Below, in pieces: positions 34,502-37,274 of a DNA stretch of 37,274 bases. Every line of letters begins with the position of its first letter. Positions within the stretch are counted from its first letter, which is position 1. This stretch comes from Alphaproteobacteria bacterium (GTDB lineage: Bacteria > Pseudomonadota > Alphaproteobacteria > Rhizobiales > Beijerinckiaceae). A program made the translations under genes and the position numbers. The stretch is taken from the NCBI GenBank assembly GCA_021325385.1, contig JAJPHH010000044.1, positions 1-37,274 of the forward strand, given 5' to 3'. A model generated the notes under the pieces. The model made no database searches and had not been told where the DNA came from. It saw only the letters and a program-made list of their open reading frames with translations.

Positions 34502-34803
34502 AAATCCCTTCTCCCCGCGAAGCGGGGAGAAGGCGGCCGCCATAGGTCGTCTGAAAGACGACCGTCCTTCGGACGGTCTATGGCGGCCGGATGAGGGGCA
34601 GCGCCGCGCTTGCCGATTGGCGCTCTTCGGAATGCGCCTAGTTTGAAGCGTTTCCGTTGCTGCTTCGCTTCCATCGCAAAGACGGAACATTCCTGTTCGC
34701 TCGGCGCCTTGCCGCGCGGGCGACGCCAATCCCCAGCCACGGCGCTGCCCTTCATCCGGCGCTTCGCGCCACCTTCTCCCCGCGGAGCGGGGAGAAGGGA
34801 TTT
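34502..34803. repeat. nested inverted-repeat element between ABC genes
   Basis: Two outward-facing arms begin with the same sequence, AAATCCCTTCTCCCCGC, at 34502 (plus) and 34803 (minus). They share the following blocks GCGGGGAGAAGG, CCGGATGA and GCAGCGCCG. The left arm (to about 34622) carries an extra nested palindrome, GGCCGCCATAG/CTATGGCGGCC (34535-34545 with 34578-34588), enclosing two smaller hairpins (GTCGTC/GACGAC and ACCGTCC/GGACGGT). The CTTCTCCCCG/CGGGGAGAAG core is a dispersed Rhizobiales repeat. It separates the ATPase gene from the permease gene by 324 bp in an otherwise tight operon and has no coding content. Confidence 0.8.
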
Positions 34804-34811
34804 CCCCACGC

Positions 34812-35630
34812 TCAATCGACATAGGAATGCCCTTCCCGCAATCCATGCCGCACGCGATTGGCGATTTCGAGGAATTCTGCAGTCTCGCGGATGTCGAGGG
34901 TGCGGTCGCGCGGCAAGCCACAATCGATCACATCATGAATGCGGCCGGGCCGCGGCGACATGACGACGATTTTGCTCGACAGGAACACCGCCTCGGGGAT
35001 CGAGTGCGTGACGAAGAGCACGGTCTTCTGCGTCTTGTCCCAGAGCCGCAGCAATTGCTCGTTGAGCTTGTCGCGCACGATCTCGTCGAGAGCGCCGAAC
35101 GGCTCGTCCATCAAGAGGAGGTCAGGATCGAAGGACAAAGCGCGCGCGATCGACGCGCGTTGCTGCATGCCGCCGGAGAGTTGCCAGGGGAATTTCTTGC
35201 CGAAGCCGGAAAGATTGACCAAGTCGAGGCCTTTGGCGACCCGCTCGTCGCGCTCCTTCTTGTCGAAGCCCATGATTTCCAGCGGCAGGGCGATGTTGCG
35301 CGCGACGGTGCGCCAGGGATAGAGCGCAGGCGCCTGGAAAACATAGCCGTAAGCGCGCTTGGCCCGCGCCTCGGCCGGGCTCATGCCGTTGACGCGGATC
35401 GCGCCGCTGGTCGGCGTTTCGAGATCGGCGACGGCGCGCAGAAGCGTCGTCTTGCCGCAGCCCGATGGACCGATGAACGAGACGAACTCGCCGCGCTCGA
35501 CGGCCAGATCGATATGGCTCAACGCCTGAACCGGCCCGTCCGCCGTCTGAAAGGTCAGCGACAGGTCGGCGACGTCGATGACCCTTTCGCCGGCGACGCT
35601 TGGCGTCTGCTTGGTGAGCGGGCTCAGCAT
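34812..35630 (-). CDS. ABC transporter ATP-binding protein (SsuB/TauB-like)
   Basis: 272 residues. Walker A GPSGCGKTT near residue 55, a Q-loop in GYVFQAPALYPWRTV, signature LSGGMQQRASIARAL, Walker B LLLMDEPFGALDE and the H-loop in VTHSIPEAVFLSSKI. The C-terminal end contains RPGRIHDVIDCGLPR, typical of the nitrate/sulfonate/pyrimidine importer group. It lies 25 bp after the hydA stop and is separated from its permeases by the repeat element. Confidence 0.94.
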   Translation of the reverse strand: MLSPLTKQTPSVAGERVIDVADLSLTFQTADGPVQALSHIDLAVERGEFVSFIGPSGCGKTTLLRAVADLETPTSGAIRVNGMSPAEARAKRAYGYVFQAPALYPWRTVARNIALPLEIMGFDKKERDERVAKGLDLVNLSGFGKKFPWQLSGGMQQRASIARALSFDPDLLLMDEPFGALDEIVRDKLNEQLLRLWDKTQKTVLFVTHSIPEAVFLSSKIVVMSPRPGRIHDVIDCGLPRDRTLDIRETAEFLEIANRVRHGLREGHSYVD

Positions 35631-35655
35631 GTCGCGCGCCGCGCCGCGTTCAAAA

Positions 35656-37083
35656 TCATCGGGCGACGCCCTTGGCTTCGGTGTGTTTCTTCCAGGCGGC
35701 GAGCGCCCGCGCCTCGGCTGGGAAGGGATCGCGTTTGACGAATTTGCCTCGGCCAGGCTCGACCTGCAGCGCGCCGTCGCGCCACGGCACCTCGCCGCGC
35801 GACAAGGTGAACCGCGGCAGGCCTTGCACCTTGATCCCCTCGAAGACGTTGTAGTCGATCGCGGAGAACTGGCTCTTGGCCGAGATCGTCTTGGTCGCCT
35901 TCGGATCCCAGACCACGATGTCGGCGTCCGCGCCCGGCATGATCGCGCCCTTCTTGGGATAGAGATTCAAGATTCGGGCGATGTTGGTCGAGGTGACGGC
36001 GACGAATTCGTTCATCGTCAGCCGGCCCGTGCCGACGCCATAGGTCCAGAGGATCGGCATGCGATCTTCGAGGCCGCCGGTGCCGTTCGGGATCTTGGTG
36101 AAATCGTCCTTGCCGAAGCCCTTTTGCGCCGTGGTGAAGGCGCAGTGGTCGGTGGCGACGACATGCAGGGAGCCGGCGCGCAGGCCGTTCCAGAGGTCGT
36201 CTTGATTCTTCTTGTCGCGGAAGGGCGGCGACATCACGCGGCGCGCGGCATGCGTCCAGTCCTTATTGTAGTACTCGCTCTCGTCGAGCACGAGGTGTTG
36301 GATCAACGGCTCGCCGAAGACGCGCATGCCCTTGGCGCGGGCGCGTTGGATCGCCTCGTGCGCCTGGATGCAGGAGACGTGGACGATATAAAGCGGGCAG
36401 CCCGCCTGATCGGCGAGCATGATGGCGCGGTTGGCCGCCTCGCCCTCGACTTCCGGCGGCCGCGACAGCGCATGCCCCTCGGGGCCGGTAATGCCGGCCT
36501 TCAGATATTTCTGCTGCAGCATGGCGACGACGTCGCCATTTTCCGCATGGACGGGCGGCATGGCGCCGAGCTCGGCGCAGCGCTGGAACGAGGCGAACAT
36601 CTCCTCGTCGTTGACCATCAGCGCGCCCTTATAGGCCATGAAATGCTTGAAAGTCGTCACGCCTTTCTCGACGACTTTCGCCATTTCGTCGCGTACCTTG
36701 TCCGACCAATAGGTGATGCACATGTGGTAGGCGTAGTCGGAGCAGGCGGTCTTCGACTTCTTGTCCCATTCCGCCCAGGCGTCCATCAACGACTGGCCGT
36801 TGCCGGGAATGCAGAAGTCGACGACCATAGTCGTGCCGCCAGAGAGCGCCGCCTTGGTGCCGGTTTCGTAATTGTCGGCCGAGGTCGTGCCCATGAAGGG
36901 CATTTCGAGATGGGTGTGCGGATCGATGCCGCCGGGCATGACGAAGCAATCCGTCCCGTCGAGAGTCGTATCGCCTTTCAGGTTGGCACCGATCGCGGCG
37001 ATCTTCTCGCCTTCGACAAGCACGTCGGCTTTATAAGTACGGTCGGCGGCGACCACCGTTCCGTCCTTGATGACGAGCGACAT
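35656..37083 (-). CDS. hydA: dihydropyrimidinase (D-hydantoinase)
   Basis: 475 residues from the ATG at 37083, with GAGGAG seven bases before it. Zinc-dependent amidohydrolase with a full binuclear site: H56 and H58 in DPHTHLEMPFMG, a carboxylatable lysine at 152 in FKHFMAYKG, H178 in PVHAENGD, H234 in IVHVSCIQAHEA, and the aspartate in VVATDHCAF. It hydrolyses 5,6-dihydrouracil/dihydrothymine to N-carbamoyl-beta-amino acids (reductive pyrimidine catabolism), and hydantoins as a side activity. It is first in the operon with a four-gene ABC importer. The partner genes (dihydropyrimidine dehydrogenase, ureidopropionase) would be expected beyond the window. Confidence 0.95.
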   Translation of the reverse strand: MSLVIKDGTVVAADRTYKADVLVEGEKIAAIGANLKGDTTLDGTDCFVMPGGIDPHTHLEMPFMGTTSADNYETGTKAALSGGTTMVVDFCIPGNGQSLMDAWAEWDKKSKTACSDYAYHMCITYWSDKVRDEMAKVVEKGVTTFKHFMAYKGALMVNDEEMFASFQRCAELGAMPPVHAENGDVVAMLQQKYLKAGITGPEGHALSRPPEVEGEAANRAIMLADQAGCPLYIVHVSCIQAHEAIQRARAKGMRVFGEPLIQHLVLDESEYYNKDWTHAARRVMSPPFRDKKNQDDLWNGLRAGSLHVVATDHCAFTTAQKGFGKDDFTKIPNGTGGLEDRMPILWTYGVGTGRLTMNEFVAVTSTNIARILNLYPKKGAIMPGADADIVVWDPKATKTISAKSQFSAIDYNVFEGIKVQGLPRFTLSRGEVPWRDGALQVEPGRGKFVKRDPFPAEARALAAWKKHTEAKGVAR

Positions 37084-37173
37084 GATGAAACTCCTCACAA
37101 CCACTTTCGCTCTGAAACCGCGACGCCCCTAGGCTCCGCCTGCAAATAAGAACCGCCTGTCATTCCCGCGTAA

Positions 37174-37202
37174 GCGCAGGGCTGTCCGGGGAAAGCCTGC
37201 GC
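37174..37202. repeat. small inverted repeat upstream of hydA
   Basis: GCGCAGG and CCTGCGC (37174-37180 with 37196-37202) around a 15-base centre, about 90 bp before the hydA start, next to TGTCATTCCCGCG, which looks like another dispersed repeat. It could be a genomic repeat end or a regulator site. No RutR-like TTGACCA...TGGTCAA box is visible here. Confidence 0.3.
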
Positions 37203-37274
37203 TCGGCGGAGCTGATGACTTGCTTTCGACACCGCGGCGCCACGCCGCCCGATCGCCGTCAACCCGCCATGGCG

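Noticed and set aside
34126-34923. Frames across the nested inverted repeat, including arginine-rich proteins on both strands
   Set aside because: They read through palindromic repeat DNA and overlap the certain permease and ATPase genes.
35578-37149. Plus-strand frame of 523 codons opposite hydA
   Set aside because: Antisense shadow; hydA has all its metal ligands.
37084-37274. RutR-type operator upstream of hydA
   Set aside because: Looked for a TTGACCA...TGGTCAA palindrome because the gene belongs to pyrimidine catabolism; none is visible, though only 190 bp of upstream sequence is available.

Overview
This 37.3 kb window is GC-rich chromosomal DNA from an alphaproteobacterium, most likely of the Hyphomicrobiales (Rhizobiales). 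The support is an RcdA/DUF1465 CtrA-degradation adaptor, the aerobic cobaltochelatase pair CobS/CobT next to a J-domain protein and a divergent BolA, a CTC-type L25 with an Ala/Pro tail, and several palindromic repeats typical of that order. A Beijerinckiaceae/Methylocystaceae-like source is possible, but that is a guess. No ribosomal RNA, integrase, transposase or CRISPR array was seen.

Layout. 1-5500: a candidate small RNA with a strong terminator, rcdA, a GST pseudogene with an internal deletion, a thiE-like / Sel1 / tadA cluster, a dihydropteridine-reductase-like SDR, tRNA-Thr(CGT), and a poorly coding stretch ending in two small ORFs. 5.6-10 kb: a TonB-like protein, dusA, a Phd/FitB-type toxin-antitoxin module with a clear operator/promoter, and a MATE exporter. 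10-17.8 kb: cobT, a DUF29 gene lodged between cobT and cobS, cobS, a J-domain protein, divergent bolA and a small membrane protein, a lipoprotein L,D-transpeptidase, and accA. 18.1-19.95 kb: an isolated two-gene accessory unit with its own promoter. It has a long modular protein and a small acidic partner, both becoming much AT-richer towards the 3' end; I read it as an uncharacterised toxin/immunity-like pair. 20-25.4 kb: SDR, DMT exporter, a palindromic repeat, thioesterase, a second DUF29 gene, gpmA, pth and rplY. 25.5-27.9 kb: a chemoreceptor. 28.1-31.7 kb: a three-gene ribose-type sugar ABC importer. 31.8-37.1 kb: a minus-strand operon of dihydropyrimidinase plus a four-gene NMT1/SsuA-type ABC importer, interrupted by a nested inverted repeat.

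How the genes fit together. The last operon looks like uptake and ring-opening of a pyrimidine or hydantoin. The rbsB/rbsA/rbsC-type operon is a separate sugar uptake system. CobS and CobT are the AAA+ chaperone part of the aerobic cobaltochelatase; CobN is not in the window. pth and rplY are the usual translation-related neighbours. The best candidates for undescribed biology are the 18.2-19.9 kb pair, the DUF29 gene inside the cobaltochelatase operon, and the 5' small RNA candidate carrying two anti-Shine-Dalgarno-like motifs. All functional calls come from reading the sequence and recalled family knowledge; no database search was run.
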